Of a stretch of DNA of 64,000 nt, positions 43,319 through 51,917 are shown in pieces. The stretch is from assembly GCF_042434745.1 (NCBI RefSeq), contig NZ_JBHLSS010000028.1; one strand, given 5' to 3'. The notes below the pieces were generated by a model, which saw only the letters and a list, made by a program, of their open reading frames with translations, was not told the DNA's origin and made no database searches. Position 1 is the first letter of the stretch; the number at the start of each line of letters is the position of its first letter. The translations under genes and the position numbers were made by a program. The DNA is from Azotobacter paspali (lineage in GTDB: Bacteria > Pseudomonadota > Gammaproteobacteria > Pseudomonadales > Pseudomonadaceae).

Positions 43319-44511
43319 GCGCCGCTTATCCGTACCCGATCTGCCGCGTGGTTGTGGACGGCCGCGACATCACCGCCGTCATCAGCCCGCGCCTGATCGC
43401 CATCAGCCTCACTGACAACCGCGGCCTGGAGGCCGACACATTGGACATCCAGCTCAGCGACCACGACGGGCTGCTCGCCATCCCACCGCGCGGCGCCACC
43501 GTGCGGCTCTGGCTGGGCTGGAGCGATAGCGGCCTGGTCGACAAGGGCAGCTATACGGTCGACGAAACAGAGCACAGCGGTGCCCCCGACGTGCTGTCGA
43601 TCCGCGCCCGTTCGGCTGACATGCGCGAAGGGCTGAAGACCAAACGCGAGCGTAGTTGGGACCAGAAAGCCCTGGGCGACGTCATCCAGGCCATTGCCAC
43701 CAGCAACGGCCTCGAGACCGTCATCGCGCCGAGCGTCGCGCAGATCCCGCTGGCACACCTCGACCAGGCCAACGAGAGCGACGCCAACCTGCTGGCCCGC
43801 CTGGGCGAGCAGCACGACGCCATCGCCACCGTGAAGGCCGGCCGGCTGCTGTTCATGCCGGCGGGCAAGAGCACCACCGCCAGTGGCCTGCCGCTGCCGC
43901 ACATCACCATGACCCGCGCGGACGGCGACCAGCACCGCTTCCTGCAGGCCGACCGCGACAGCTACAGCGGCGTGCGCGCCTACTACTACGACACCAACAG
44001 CGCCGAGAAGAAGGAGGCGATCGCCGGCACCAAGGACAATCTCAAGGACTTGCGCCACGTCCACACCGACCAAGCTAGTGCCCTGAACGCCGCCCGGGGC
44101 GAGTGGAGCCGCCTGCAGCGCGGCACAGCGACGCTCAGCTACAGCCTGGCCAGGGGCCGCCCGGACCTGATCCCCGAGTTGACCTACACCCTGACCGGCA
44201 TCAAGGACGAGATCGCCGCCATCACTTGGGTCGGCTCGCATGTGGCGCACAGCTTCACGGCCGACACCTATACCACCAGCCTGGAGCTGGAATCCAAGTT
44301 GCCGGATGGCGATGAGGTCCTCGACCTGGCCGAGGAGGTGGCCGACTACACCGGCGTCCTGGCCTGGTACCGGGACGAGAAGACGGGCAAGGAAAGCAAG
44401 GTCACCGCCGGAGATCAGACCCGGCCCAAGCGCCTGACGCCGCTTTACACGAGCAAGGCGGCGGCAGAGCGGGCGGTGGAGAAGGAGTGGAAGAAGATGC
44501 AGGCGGCATAG
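43315..44511 (+). CDS. D: Tail protein gpD
   Basis: A 398-residue baseplate hub protein (the gp27-like part paired with spike V). It contains PICRVVVDGRDITAVISPRL, NRGLEADTLDIQLSDHDG, SAEKKEAIAGTKDNLKDLRH and LGEQHDAIATVKAGRLLF. Length agrees with P2 gpD (387). Last of the late tail genes; a gene-free 400-bp stretch follows. Confidence 0.95.
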   Translation: MSAAYPYPICRVVVDGRDITAVISPRLIAISLTDNRGLEADTLDIQLSDHDGLLAIPPRGATVRLWLGWSDSGLVDKGSYTVDETEHSGAPDVLSIRARSADMREGLKTKRERSWDQKALGDVIQAIATSNGLETVIAPSVAQIPLAHLDQANESDANLLARLGEQHDAIATVKAGRLLFMPAGKSTTASGLPLPHITMTRADGDQHRFLQADRDSYSGVRAYYYDTNSAEKKEAIAGTKDNLKDLRHVHTDQASALNAARGEWSRLQRGTATLSYSLARGRPDLIPELTYTLTGIKDEIAAITWVGSHVAHSFTADTYTTSLELESKLPDGDEVLDLAEEVADYTGVLAWYRDEKTGKESKVTAGDQTRPKRLTPLYTSKAAAERAVEKEWKKMQAA

Positions 44512-44704
44512 GGGCAGCAGGTATAGTGATTTCCACCATACCTTGGCGTGTAGCCTGAGCTGTCACCATTTCGGTGACAACTGAACCGTTGTGATTTCCC
44601 CAATGGTCTGAAGACAGTGCACAGCGCTATCGATGGGGGTTCGCGCAAGTGTTGGGTTTTTCAGCGCTGAGGAAGAAAAGGGTACCCGTACTGTGGGTAC
44701 CCTT

Positions 44705-44826
44705 GGCGGGGGCGCGACCGCGCCGAACGGGGTGCCCCAGATGTCCAGTATGACCGCCGGCAACTGCTCGGCCTGACCGCAGATGACCTTGAGCTGATCC
44801 GCGACCGCCTGCTCGAGCACCTGGAG
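44705..44826 (+). pseudogene. Decayed copy of the gpS 3' end
   Basis: The frame through 44740 reads GRDRAERGAPDVQYDRRQLL then GLTADDLELIRDRLLEHLE. This matches the gpS C-terminus LRDRVERDGPEVQYDTRQLL, GLTDSDIELIRDRLLEHLAG. DNA similarity is clear (CTCGGCCTGACC, CTGATCCGCGACCGCCT). There is no start. It fills part of the otherwise gene-free 44512-44908 region, which also has hairpins (TGTCACC-ATTTC-GGTGACA near 44560) but no intact gene. Confidence 0.8.
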
Positions 44827-44877
44827 GTGCTGGGTGTTCGAGGCGCCGGCGGTAGCGGAGCAATAGCCATGAAACCG

Positions 44878-44902
44878 GAAGGGCGCCACCAGGGCGCCCT
44901 TC
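44878..44902 (-). terminator. Intrinsic terminator of the small minus-strand gene
   Basis: On the minus strand GAAGGGCGCC-CTGGT-GGCGCCCTTC is followed by CGGTTTC. It starts 7 bases after the stop at 44909 and also closes the rightward late operon region. Confidence 0.7.
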
Positions 44903-44908
44903 GTCCAT

Positions 44909-45082
44909 CTACTCCTGCATGTCGCCAGATTCGGCTTCACTGCGGTTCTTCGTGTTGGCCAGGGCCTCGACGAAGCGCATCAGGCTGTTCTGGTCGGTGC
45001 TGGACATCTTGCGCAATGCGACCAGCAGGGCCTTCTCGATGGTGCTGAGTTCGGTGGTTTTCTGGTCAAAGTCGCTATTCAT
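44909..45082 (-). CDS. Small hypothetical protein (57 residues)
   Basis: MNSDFDQKTTELSTIEKALL, then VALRKMSSTDQNSLMRFVEA and an acidic tail. ATG at 45082 is preceded by ACGGAG at a good distance, and a terminator follows, so it is a real transcription unit despite its size. Predicted helical and soluble. It resembles short proteins seen next to phage repressor regions; no function is known to me. Confidence 0.65.
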   Translation of the reverse strand: MNSDFDQKTTELSTIEKALLVALRKMSSTDQNSLMRFVEALANTKNRSEAESGDMQE

Positions 45083-45234
45083 CAGGCTACTCCGTTACGG
45101 ATTTATGACTAAATCCAACGGTAACGGCAGATAAGAATGCGGGTTTTGCGTGAAAAAGCCCTGTCCGCTTGCTTGATACAGTAAAGGCAGAAATGAGCCC
45201 CGCATGGGGCAGGGCTCGTTCTCTTACGAGTTGA

Positions 45235-45933
45235 TCATTTGCATAGGCTCTCGCACGGCACTCCATCGTTGTCCCGATCCAGCCGGCCATTCCCGCACTC
45301 GGTCAGATGGAATTCGGCTTCGGCGCAGTTGCTCATCTGCCCACATGTTTTCCGAGTCGAGCAACTGAAGCCGGAGCTGCTGGAGCTGGCGACTACAGGG
45401 GCGGGGCGCTTCTCGGTGACGGGTACCGAGGAGGCCTCACGCTTCTCCTGCCGCTGATCGCGGGCCGCACGGCGCCATTCCCACGGGGGAATGCGCTCTG
45501 ACTCTGGTAGGGCCCACAGGCCGCGCTTGGCCTTGCGCGACTGATCTTCGAGCATGAGGAGGGCCTTGTCCTTGTTGTACTGGCGATAGACCCAAGCAGC
45601 GCCCTGGCTGACCAGTTGTGCATTAACGTCGACATCGCCGACATGGACACGGCCAACGGAGCGCCCGTAGCGGTCGGTCTCTTGCACGTGCACGCTGACC
45701 TCCCGGCCGAACACCATGTCGCTTAGCGCCTGTTTGGATTTGCTGCCGTAAGGCTGCTTGGACTCGGGAGTGTCGATCTCGGCCATGCGGACTTTGACCT
45801 GCTTCTTCGCATCGGTCAGGCAGGTAAATGTGTCGCCGTCGGACACGCCAACCACCTTGCAAGTGATGTGTTCGGCGGAAGCGAGTGTGGCTACGACGGA
45901 CAGCAGCAGGGCTGCAATGATCCTTGAATGCAT
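45235..45933 (-). CDS. Exported thermonuclease-like nuclease with Excalibur domain
   Basis: A 232-residue protein. A signal peptide (ALLLSVVATLASA) precedes a staphylococcal-nuclease fold (residues 22-150): VVGVSDGDTFTCL, VRMAEIDTPESKQPYG, ETDRYGRSVGRVHV with the active-site R and E. A linker leads to a C-terminal Excalibur-type calcium-binding motif (LDRDNDGVPCESLC). It probably cuts nucleic acid outside the cytoplasm. This is an accessory (moron-like) gene transcribed against the late genes, probably expressed from the lysogen. Confidence 0.88.
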   Translation of the reverse strand: MHSRIIAALLLSVVATLASAEHITCKVVGVSDGDTFTCLTDAKKQVKVRMAEIDTPESKQPYGSKSKQALSDMVFGREVSVHVQETDRYGRSVGRVHVGDVDVNAQLVSQGAAWVYRQYNKDKALLMLEDQSRKAKRGLWALPESERIPPWEWRRAARDQRQEKREASSVPVTEKRPAPVVASSSSSGFSCSTRKTCGQMSNCAEAEFHLTECGNGRLDRDNDGVPCESLCK

Positions 45934-45957
45934 ATCTCCAAATATTCCTTGTGTTGA

Positions 45958-46323
45958 TCAATCATCTTTCTTTGTTGCGTGGGTCGCCGTCGTCTCTGCC
46001 AGCGCATCGACCAATCTATCCAACGAGGCCTGGTCGGCTTGGCCAAGGCTCCGGTATTTCTCGACCATTGTGCTTTCCTTCTCGGAAAGGGTCTCGGCAG
46101 CCATCGGCACGCGGTTGCCTGTCAGCACATACAGCACGTCGACGCCGGCAGCGGAAGCGGCAGCAAGGTAGGCAGCATCTGGGCTGCGCTCACCCTTTTC
46201 GTAGTTGAACTGCGAATTTTTCGTCACGCCGGTTATGGCTGCGAATTCCGTTTGGTTCATACCCAAACGGAGCCGCTCTTCTTTGAGACGGTCACCAATT
46301 CCCACAACTTTCTCCAATGGCAT
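45958..46323 (-). CDS. Prophage repressor (XRE family)
   Basis: A 121-residue protein. The ATG at 46323 gives MPLEKVVGIGDRLKEERLRL; upstream in-frame codons lie in the promoter region. The HTH is LGMNQTEFAAITGVTKNSQF / NYEKGERSPDAAYLAA (residues 20-55). A short C-terminal oligomerisation part follows; there is no LexA-like peptidase domain, so it is P2-C-like rather than RecA-cleaved. It diverges from the early operon at 46402 and should repress it. Confidence 0.85.
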   Translation of the reverse strand: MPLEKVVGIGDRLKEERLRLGMNQTEFAAITGVTKNSQFNYEKGERSPDAAYLAAASAAGVDVLYVLTGNRVPMAAETLSEKESTMVEKYRSLGQADQASLDRLVDALAETTATHATKKDD

Positions 46324-46401
46324 GTTGACATGACCACATTCGTGGGAAAAAATCGCTCTACAAATCACACGTTTTTACACACTTTCACACGGTTAGGAAC
46401 T
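46324..46401. promoter_or_regulatory. Divergent early promoter/operator region (lysogeny switch)
   Basis: The 78-base gap between repressor and early gene. On the plus strand TTGACA (46325-46330) is 17 bases from AAAAAT (46348-46353), a promoter with a good -35 and poor -10. CCAC-ATTC-GTGG (46333-46344) is a dyad within it, and ACACG/ACACA/CACACGG steps follow. Likely binding sites for the repressor and the small regulator at 46402. Confidence 0.5.
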
Positions 46402-46671
46402 ATGCCCAAGCCATCAGACCACGACAAGGCGGTGAAAACCCCCGAGGAGGCTCGCGCTGCGTTCGATGCGATGGGCATATCAGTCCAGGAGTTCGCCAAG
46501 GCGCACGGCCTTCATCCAAGCACGGTTTATGAAGTGCTGGCGGGGCGCCGCAAGGGGCGCCGCGGCGAGGCCCATCGCGCCGCCGTGCTGCTTGGTATCA
46601 AAAGTAGCGGCTCTCACACTAAGCATTGCTGCAGCGAGGAGAAACAGGAAGATGAAAACCCCCGTCCTTGA
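46402..46671 (+). CDS. Small DNA-binding early regulator (Cro/Cox-like)
   Basis: An 89-residue protein. VKTPEEARAAFDAMGISVQE and FAKAHGLHPSTVYEVLAGRR form a helix-turn-helix, and HRAAVLLGIK follows, as in small DNA-binding proteins of Pseudomonas P2/CTX-type phages. First rightward early gene, directly opposite the repressor, so a Cro or Cox role is likely. Confidence 0.75.
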   Translation: MPKPSDHDKAVKTPEEARAAFDAMGISVQEFAKAHGLHPSTVYEVLAGRRKGRRGEAHRAAVLLGIKSSGSHTKHCCSEEKQEDENPRP

Positions 46672-47125
46672 GAGCCGGCGGCAGGTGATGAGCGCGGTGA
46701 TCAACGCCTACCCGGGCGGTCGTGAGTGCGCCGCCGCACGTCTTGGCCTGCCGCTCAAGAAGTTGGACAACCAGATGTATGAAAGCACTGGGCACCGGCC
46801 GCTGAGCGACGAGCAGATCCTCCTACTCGAGCGGCAGGCCGGCACCACACATCTGCCGGACTACATCTGCGGCCTGTACGGCGGTGTGTTCGTTCCGATC
46901 GCCGATCCTGAGACGCTGGACAACCTGGATCTCTACAACCGCTCGGTGAAGACCGCCGTCAAGCGTGGCCAGGTGGATCAGATCATCGCCGAGGCGCTGG
47001 AGGATGGCGTGATCGACGAGCAGGAGATCGAGTTCATTCTGGCCGCCCACCGCCAGCACATTGCGGCACGGCATGCCGAGGTGCATGCGGTGATCGGTCT
47101 GCACAGCCAGCAAAAGAATTCCTGA
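46652..47125 (+). CDS. CII/YmfL-like phage regulatory protein
   Basis: A 157-residue protein with MSAVINAYPGGRECAAARLG and LPLKKLDNQMYESTGHRPLS, the signature of phage CII-type (YmfL) DNA-binding proteins. The C-terminal half is helical (IIAEALEDGVIDEQEIEFIL). It starts 20 bases before the previous stop. Probably controls early transcription or replication. Confidence 0.75.
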   Translation: MKTPVLESRRQVMSAVINAYPGGRECAAARLGLPLKKLDNQMYESTGHRPLSDEQILLLERQAGTTHLPDYICGLYGGVFVPIADPETLDNLDLYNRSVKTAVKRGQVDQIIAEALEDGVIDEQEIEFILAAHRQHIAARHAEVHAVIGLHSQQKNS

Positions 47126-47457
47126 TGGGCGCCCTCAGCTACAGGTTCAAGATCAAGAAAAGCGATCGTCCGTGCCCTGACTGCGGCGCAGCGCTTGTAA
47201 AGCGGACGTCCAAAATGATCCACCCGTTGATGTGGAGAACATCGCTGTTCTGCACCAATCCGGACTGCGGAGCGAATTTCACCGGGTCCGATGAAATCAC
47301 CCATCGCCTGAGTCCACCGAGAGAGCCAAATCCAAACATTTCCATTCCATTCGCGCCAGTCGAAATCCGGCGTCACGTTTTGCGGTGGCTCGAACTCATT
47401 GATGACGATAAGCAGACCGATATGTTCGAGCAACAGGAGCATGAGAATGAGCAGTAA
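47125..47457 (+). CDS. ogr: Ogr/Delta-like zinc-finger late activator
   Basis: A 110-residue protein. The pattern CPDCGAALVKRTSKM (CxxC) ... SLFCTNPDCGANFTGSDEIT (CxxxxC) is the Ogr zinc finger with its conserved RTS and F residues. Ogr proteins recruit RNA polymerase to phage late promoters via the alpha subunit; the targets here should be the three TGTAGC-N7-GCTACA sites. P2 ogr lies after D; here it is in the early operon. Confidence 0.85.
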   Translation: MGALSYRFKIKKSDRPCPDCGAALVKRTSKMIHPLMWRTSLFCTNPDCGANFTGSDEITHRLSPPREPNPNISIPFAPVEIRRHVLRWLELIDDDKQTDMFEQQEHENEQ

Positions 47458-47788
47458 CGATGACTACCGGGAACAGATGCAAGCGTTCGCCCTGGAGTTT
47501 CTGCGCCGCCATCAGGGCGAGTACTTGGGTGACGATCAGCGCCTGTTCGAGCGCACCTGCGATTATTTGGTGAACAGACTGGAGGTTCCGGTTTTCATGG
47601 CCAGCCGCCTGGCTTACCTGGCCATGACCCAGCTCGCCGAACGGCCTGAGCGGATCATCGTCGCCCGCGCTGCATCCGATGCCGAGCGCGCCTGCCTGGT
47701 GCACTCGATCACGGGCGAGAACGCCTTCGTTGCACAGTGCTTGTTGCCCAGGCGCCTACAGAGCAGACCGGATTCCGCTCTGCGCTGA
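47447..47788 (+). CDS. Hypothetical phage protein
   Basis: A 113-residue protein. I prefer the ATG at 47447 (AGGAG 8 bases upstream) over 47441. Text: MSSNDDYREQMQAFALEFLR, VPVFMASRLAYLAMTQLAER. Mostly helical; no family recognised. Overlaps ogr by 11 bases, so it belongs to the early operon. Confidence 0.65.
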   Translation: MSSNDDYREQMQAFALEFLRRHQGEYLGDDQRLFERTCDYLVNRLEVPVFMASRLAYLAMTQLAERPERIIVARAASDAERACLVHSITGENAFVAQCLLPRRLQSRPDSALR

Positions 47789-47868
47789 TCCCCCTTAACC
47801 CCTGACGAATCACCAGCCCCGCAACTGTGGGGCATGGGAAACGTGCGCCCGAAATTTGGGAGAAAGCC

Positions 47869-48102
47869 ATGGAAAACGCCGTTTTTGTGCAGATGTCGCT
47901 GGAGTCGAAACAGGCTGAGGCCTTGCTGCTGCACATGCGAGAGCAGTTCCGCCTCGCGCTGCAAGAGCAGTGGTACACCGACCGCTACCGGCTGGTCCCG
48001 GCTGGCATGCGCTGCGGCGCAATCCTCAAGGACTCCCCGCAGCTCGCCGCGCAGAAGAAAGCCCTCGGCGCCCTCAAGGCCGCCATCGACCAGGCGCAGT
48101 AA
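47869..48102 (+). CDS. Small hypothetical phage protein
   Basis: A 77-residue protein: MENAVFVQMSLESKQAEALL ... WYTDRYRLVPAGMRCGAIL. GGGAGAAAG lies 5-13 bases before the ATG. No family recognised. Ten bases upstream of the primase gene, so probably cotranscribed and possibly replication-related. Confidence 0.65.
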   Translation: MENAVFVQMSLESKQAEALLLHMREQFRLALQEQWYTDRYRLVPAGMRCGAILKDSPQLAAQKKALGALKAAIDQAQ

Positions 48103-48111
48103 GGCCAGACC

Positions 48112-50817
48112 ATGAACCACGATTTGCAGCACCAGGTGCTCCAGCGCCTCAAGGCGGACTACCAATTCAAGCCCGCCGCCGGCCAGTGGCTGCGCGGCGG
48201 TACCTGCCCGGCTTGCGGCAAGAGGGAGCTTTACACCCATGCCGAGCACCCCTGGCTGGTCCGCTGCGGCCGGCAGAGCAAGTGCGGCGCCGAGTACCAC
48301 GTCAAGGATTTATACGACGACCTGTTCGACGACTGGAGCAAGCGCGCCCCGGCCAGCGAGCAGCAGCCGACGGCCAGCGCCAGGACCTACCTGGAGTTCG
48401 CCCGCGGCTTTCGCCTGGAGTTGATCGAGGGTTGGTTCACACAGGAGCACTACTGGAGCCGCGAGGCAAACGCCGGCAGCGCGACCGTGCGCTTCGCCAT
48501 GGAGGGCGACGGCTACTGGGAGCGCCTGATCGACCGGCCGCACCGCTTCGGCAAGCAGAAGGCCCGTTTCAAGCCCGGCTACAGCTACCGGGGCCGCTGG
48601 TGGTGCCCGCCGTGCGTGGATCTGCTCGAGATCGACGAGCTGTGGCTGGTGGAGGGCATCTTCGACGCCATCGCCCTGCTGCACCACGGCATCGCCGCCG
48701 TGTCGGTGATGAGCAGCAATGGCTACCCGGAGGACAAGCTGCGCGAGCTGAAGGCGCAGCGGGAGGCCGCCGGCGGCAAGCTGCCGACGCTGGTCTGGGC
48801 CCTGGACAACGAGCCTGGCGCACGTGCCTACACCCGCAAGCATGCCCGCCGCGCTCGCGAGCTGGGCTACCGCTGCGAGGCGGCGCAGATCCCCCAGCGC
48901 AACGGCAAGAAGACCGACTGGAACGACCTGCATCAGCGCTGGATGTTCGAGCAGGACGAGGAGGCGTGTACCGAGCGGTGCGAGCGGGATCTCAAGGCAG
49001 CCCGCTACCAGGGAGCGCTGCTGCTGGCCGAGAGCGCCTCGGAAAAGGGCGTGCTCATGTACGACTGGGACGAGAGCAACGAATTTCACTTTGGATTCGA
49101 TAATCGCTTGTACTGGTTCAAGATGGACCTGGAGAAGTTCCACAAGGCCATGCGCGACCTGGAGGATTCGGAGCGGCACGAGGACCGACTGCTCAACGAT
49201 CACCAGCGACGCGACAAGGCGCTTCGCCAATGCGGCGCGGTGGTCAGGCTCGCCAACTGCTATCCGCAGGCGCTGTACTACATGCGCAACGAGGTGACGG
49301 ACGAGTCCTGGTACTACTTCCGCATCGACTTCCCGCACGACGGCGGCAGCGTGAAGAACACCTTCACTGCTTCGCAGGTGGCCGCCGCCAACGAATTCAA
49401 GAAGCGTCTGCTCGGCATCGCTGCCGGTGCCATCTACACGGGCACCGGCCAGCAGCTGGACAAGATCATGGAGAGCCAACTGTTCCGGCTGAAGACGGTG
49501 AAGACCATCGACTTCATCGGCTACAGCAAGGAGCACGGCTGCTACGTGTTCAACGATGTGGCGGTCAAGGACGGTCAGATCCACTCGTTGAACGAGGAGG
49601 ACTTCTTCGACATGGGTCGGCTCAGCATCAAGAGCCAGAGCCAGTCGCCTGTCCTCAGCATCAATGATGACCTGCATGCCTACCGCGAGGAATGGCTCGA
49701 GCTGCTGTGGCGCTGCTTCGGCGCCAAGGGGCTGGTGGTTCTGGCCTTCTGGTTCGGCTCGCTGTTCGCCGAGCAGATCCGCCAGCATCAGAAGAGCTAC
49801 CCATTCCTCGAGGTGGTCGGCGAGGCCGGCGCGGGCAAGTCCACCCTGATCGAGTTTCTCTGGAAGCTGCTCGGCCGCCTGGAGTACGAGGGATTCGACC
49901 CGACCAAGGGCACCGCAGTGTCCCGGGCGCGGAACTTCGCCCAGGTCGGCAACATGCCGGTCGTGCTGATCGAGTCCGATCGGGAGAAGGTCGACGGTGC
50001 GCCCACCAAGCAATTCGACTGGGACGAGCTGAAGACTGCATACAACGGCCGCAGCGTGCGCTCCACCGGCGTGAAGAATAACGGCAACGACACCCGCGAG
50101 CCGCCATTCCGCGGGGCCTTGGTGATTGGCCAGAACCATCCGGTCAATGCGTCTGAGCCGATTCTGCAGCGGATCGTGCACGTCAGCATGACCAAGCAGA
50201 ACCACACGCCCGCCAGCAAGGCGATGGCGGAAAAGCTCGAGCGCATGCCGGTTGGCCATGTCAGCGGCTTCCTGCTCAAGGCCCTGGCCAAGGAAGCCAA
50301 GGTGCTGGAGGTGGTGACCGATCGGGCTCCTGACTATGAGCAGCAGCTGCTCGAGCTGCCCGAGATCCGCACAGTGCGGATCGCCAAGAACCACAGCCAG
50401 CTTTACGCCCTGGTCGACGCCTTGGCCGAGGTGTTGCCGCTGACCAGCGAGCAGATCGCCGCGGCGCACGCCGAAATCCGTGCCATGGCGATCGCCAGGC
50501 AGCAGGCCATCAACGCCGATCATCCGCAGGTGGTCGAGTTCTGGGAGCTGTACGACTTCCTCAACGGCCAGGACGAGAGGGGCGCGCTCAACCATTCCCG
50601 CCGCGAGGGAATGATCGCCGTGAACCTCAACGAGTTTGCAGAGATGGCGGCCAATAAGCGGCAACAGGTGCCCCCGCTCACCGAGCTCAAGCGCCTGCTC
50701 AAGACCAGCAAACACCCCAAGTTCATCGAGGCCAACAAAGTCGTGAATTCGGCCCGGATGCTCGACGCATTCGACAAGCCGAAGACGCTGCGCTGCTGGC
50801 TGTTTCAAGAAACGTGA
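48112..50817 (+). CDS. Phage primase-helicase (zinc finger, Toprim, P-loop ATPase)
   Basis: A 901-residue replication protein. An N-terminal zinc ribbon (GGTCPACGKRELYTH...VRCGRQSKCG, residues 29-60) precedes a Toprim domain (LWLVEGIFDAIALLHHG, VWALDNEPGARAY, KKTDWNDLH). A superfamily 3-like/DUF927-type ATPase follows, with Walker A VVGEAGAGKSTLIEFLW near residue 570 and VVLIESDRE as Walker B. It should synthesise primers and unwind the phage origin, replacing P2 gpA/gpB. Largest gene of the early operon. Confidence 0.88.
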   Translation: MNHDLQHQVLQRLKADYQFKPAAGQWLRGGTCPACGKRELYTHAEHPWLVRCGRQSKCGAEYHVKDLYDDLFDDWSKRAPASEQQPTASARTYLEFARGFRLELIEGWFTQEHYWSREANAGSATVRFAMEGDGYWERLIDRPHRFGKQKARFKPGYSYRGRWWCPPCVDLLEIDELWLVEGIFDAIALLHHGIAAVSVMSSNGYPEDKLRELKAQREAAGGKLPTLVWALDNEPGARAYTRKHARRARELGYRCEAAQIPQRNGKKTDWNDLHQRWMFEQDEEACTERCERDLKAARYQGALLLAESASEKGVLMYDWDESNEFHFGFDNRLYWFKMDLEKFHKAMRDLEDSERHEDRLLNDHQRRDKALRQCGAVVRLANCYPQALYYMRNEVTDESWYYFRIDFPHDGGSVKNTFTASQVAAANEFKKRLLGIAAGAIYTGTGQQLDKIMESQLFRLKTVKTIDFIGYSKEHGCYVFNDVAVKDGQIHSLNEEDFFDMGRLSIKSQSQSPVLSINDDLHAYREEWLELLWRCFGAKGLVVLAFWFGSLFAEQIRQHQKSYPFLEVVGEAGAGKSTLIEFLWKLLGRLEYEGFDPTKGTAVSRARNFAQVGNMPVVLIESDREKVDGAPTKQFDWDELKTAYNGRSVRSTGVKNNGNDTREPPFRGALVIGQNHPVNASEPILQRIVHVSMTKQNHTPASKAMAEKLERMPVGHVSGFLLKALAKEAKVLEVVTDRAPDYEQQLLELPEIRTVRIAKNHSQLYALVDALAEVLPLTSEQIAAAHAEIRAMAIARQQAINADHPQVVEFWELYDFLNGQDERGALNHSRREGMIAVNLNEFAEMAANKRQQVPPLTELKRLLKTSKHPKFIEANKVVNSARMLDAFDKPKTLRCWLFQET

Positions 50818-50840
50818 GAACACCCGCCAAGGAGATACCC

Positions 50841-51176
50841 ATGAACCCGAAAGAGTATTTCGCCCAGCTCGCCAAGGAGCGAGCTAAACGCCCGGCAATC
50901 CGCGCATCAGGCCTTGAGGCGCTGCAGCGCCTGGTGCCCATTGCCCAGCACGACAGCGGGCAGAGCCGTACCGTCGGCCGCTTCCTGCTCGGCCTCTACA
51001 ACGGGGTGGCGTACTCCTTCAACCTGGTGGAGCTGCGCGGCCTGGATGAACCGCTGTTCGAGGACTGCCTCGTGGTGCTGCGTCTGGACCGCCGTCCTGA
51101 GCGGGAGGTGCACGAGTACTTCAAGAACGGCGACGCCATCTGGACGGACTTCCGCAAGCGCTGGGGGAAGCAGTGA
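50841..51176 (+). CDS. Hypothetical phage protein
   Basis: A 111-residue protein starting MNPKEYFAQLAKERAKRPAI; AAGGAGA lies 7-13 bases upstream. Core: VGRFLLGLYNGVAYSFNLVE LRGLD (as two pieces), then VVLRLDRRPEREVHEYF. Homologues are, as far as I recall, common in Pseudomonas phages next to primases; role unknown. Confidence 0.65.
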   Translation: MNPKEYFAQLAKERAKRPAIRASGLEALQRLVPIAQHDSGQSRTVGRFLLGLYNGVAYSFNLVELRGLDEPLFEDCLVVLRLDRRPEREVHEYFKNGDAIWTDFRKRWGKQ

Positions 51177-51457
51177 TGGCTGACGTGATCGACCAGGCCA
51201 ATGAGCGGGCCGAGGAGATCCTGCAGAAACCGGCCATGATCACTGCCATCATCAAGGCTTGCTACCAAGGCGGCACATACATGGCTCGTTCCGCTGGCTT
51301 CATGCAGACCGCTAGCTGCACCTATTTCACGGAAGTGGCGGCTCGCAACCTGGCCGCTAAGCTCTGGCCGGGACATACCCTGCAGCGCCTGGATCGCGAG
51401 GAGGTGGTCGACAGTGTGGAGCACTGGTTCGCCCTGCTGGAGGAGCTTTGCGCGTGA
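51176..51457 (+). CDS. Hypothetical phage protein
   Basis: A 93-residue protein: MADVIDQANERAEEILQKPA, then MITAIIKACYQGGTYMARSA. The ATG overlaps the previous stop (TGATG); a GTG three bases earlier is an alternative. Mostly helical, unknown function, translationally coupled on both sides. Confidence 0.6.
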   Translation: MADVIDQANERAEEILQKPAMITAIIKACYQGGTYMARSAGFMQTASCTYFTEVAARNLAAKLWPGHTLQRLDREEVVDSVEHWFALLEELCA

Positions 51458-51708
51458 CTACCACCAAGAATACCCACGTCACTGAACAGCAAGCCGCCGC
51501 CCTGGTCCGCTTTGCGGAGCAGTATGGCCGCGGATGGAAGGAGGAGTTGCACTTCCAGTGGATGCGGTCCAATTATCCCCTCAGTCCCCAAGAGGATCGC
51601 CCCTTGCTGCAGCAGGTTCGTAACCACCTCGGAGGTAGGTGGTTGCTCTGCACGAGCCTTCCCAAGTTGCGTGAGCTCGCCAGCGAAAAGCGGAGGGCTG
51701 GGACATGA
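51454..51708 (+). CDS. Hypothetical phage protein (GTG start)
   Basis: An 84-residue protein, MTTTKNTHVTEQQAAALVRF ... WKEELHFQWMRSNYPLSPQE. The GTG at 51454 overlaps the preceding stop by four bases and is preferred to the upstream TTG. No family recognised. Confidence 0.6.
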   Translation: MTTTKNTHVTEQQAAALVRFAEQYGRGWKEELHFQWMRSNYPLSPQEDRPLLQQVRNHLGGRWLLCTSLPKLRELASEKRRAGT

Positions 51709-51917
51709 CGGATATTCCGGTGCACCAGCAGCGACTCGAGTGCAAGGCGCGCACCTGGTTGCGCAAGGGCTACATTTCGCCGGAACGGGTTGAGGAGCTG
51801 CGCGAGTTCGTCGGCAAGAAGCGCGGTGCAGCCGCCGTGGAAAAGCTGGTGGAGGAAATGCGTCGGCAGTGGGTGAGGAGGCGGGAGTGGCTTCCAGTAG
51901 GAGGTGACGGCGCATGA
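51705..51917 (+). CDS. Small hypothetical phage protein
   Basis: A 70-residue basic protein, MTDIPVHQQRLECKARTWLR then KGYISPERVEELREFVGKKR. ATGA overlap with the previous gene. Helical; possibly nucleic-acid binding from its charge, but not recognised. Confidence 0.6.
   Translation: MTDIPVHQQRLECKARTWLRKGYISPERVEELREFVGKKRGAAAVEKLVEEMRRQWVRRREWLPVGGDGA

Noticed and set aside
48310..50823. An 837-codon minus-strand ORF
   Set aside because: It is the mirror of the primase-helicase gene, which has clear zinc-finger, Toprim and Walker motifs on the plus strand.
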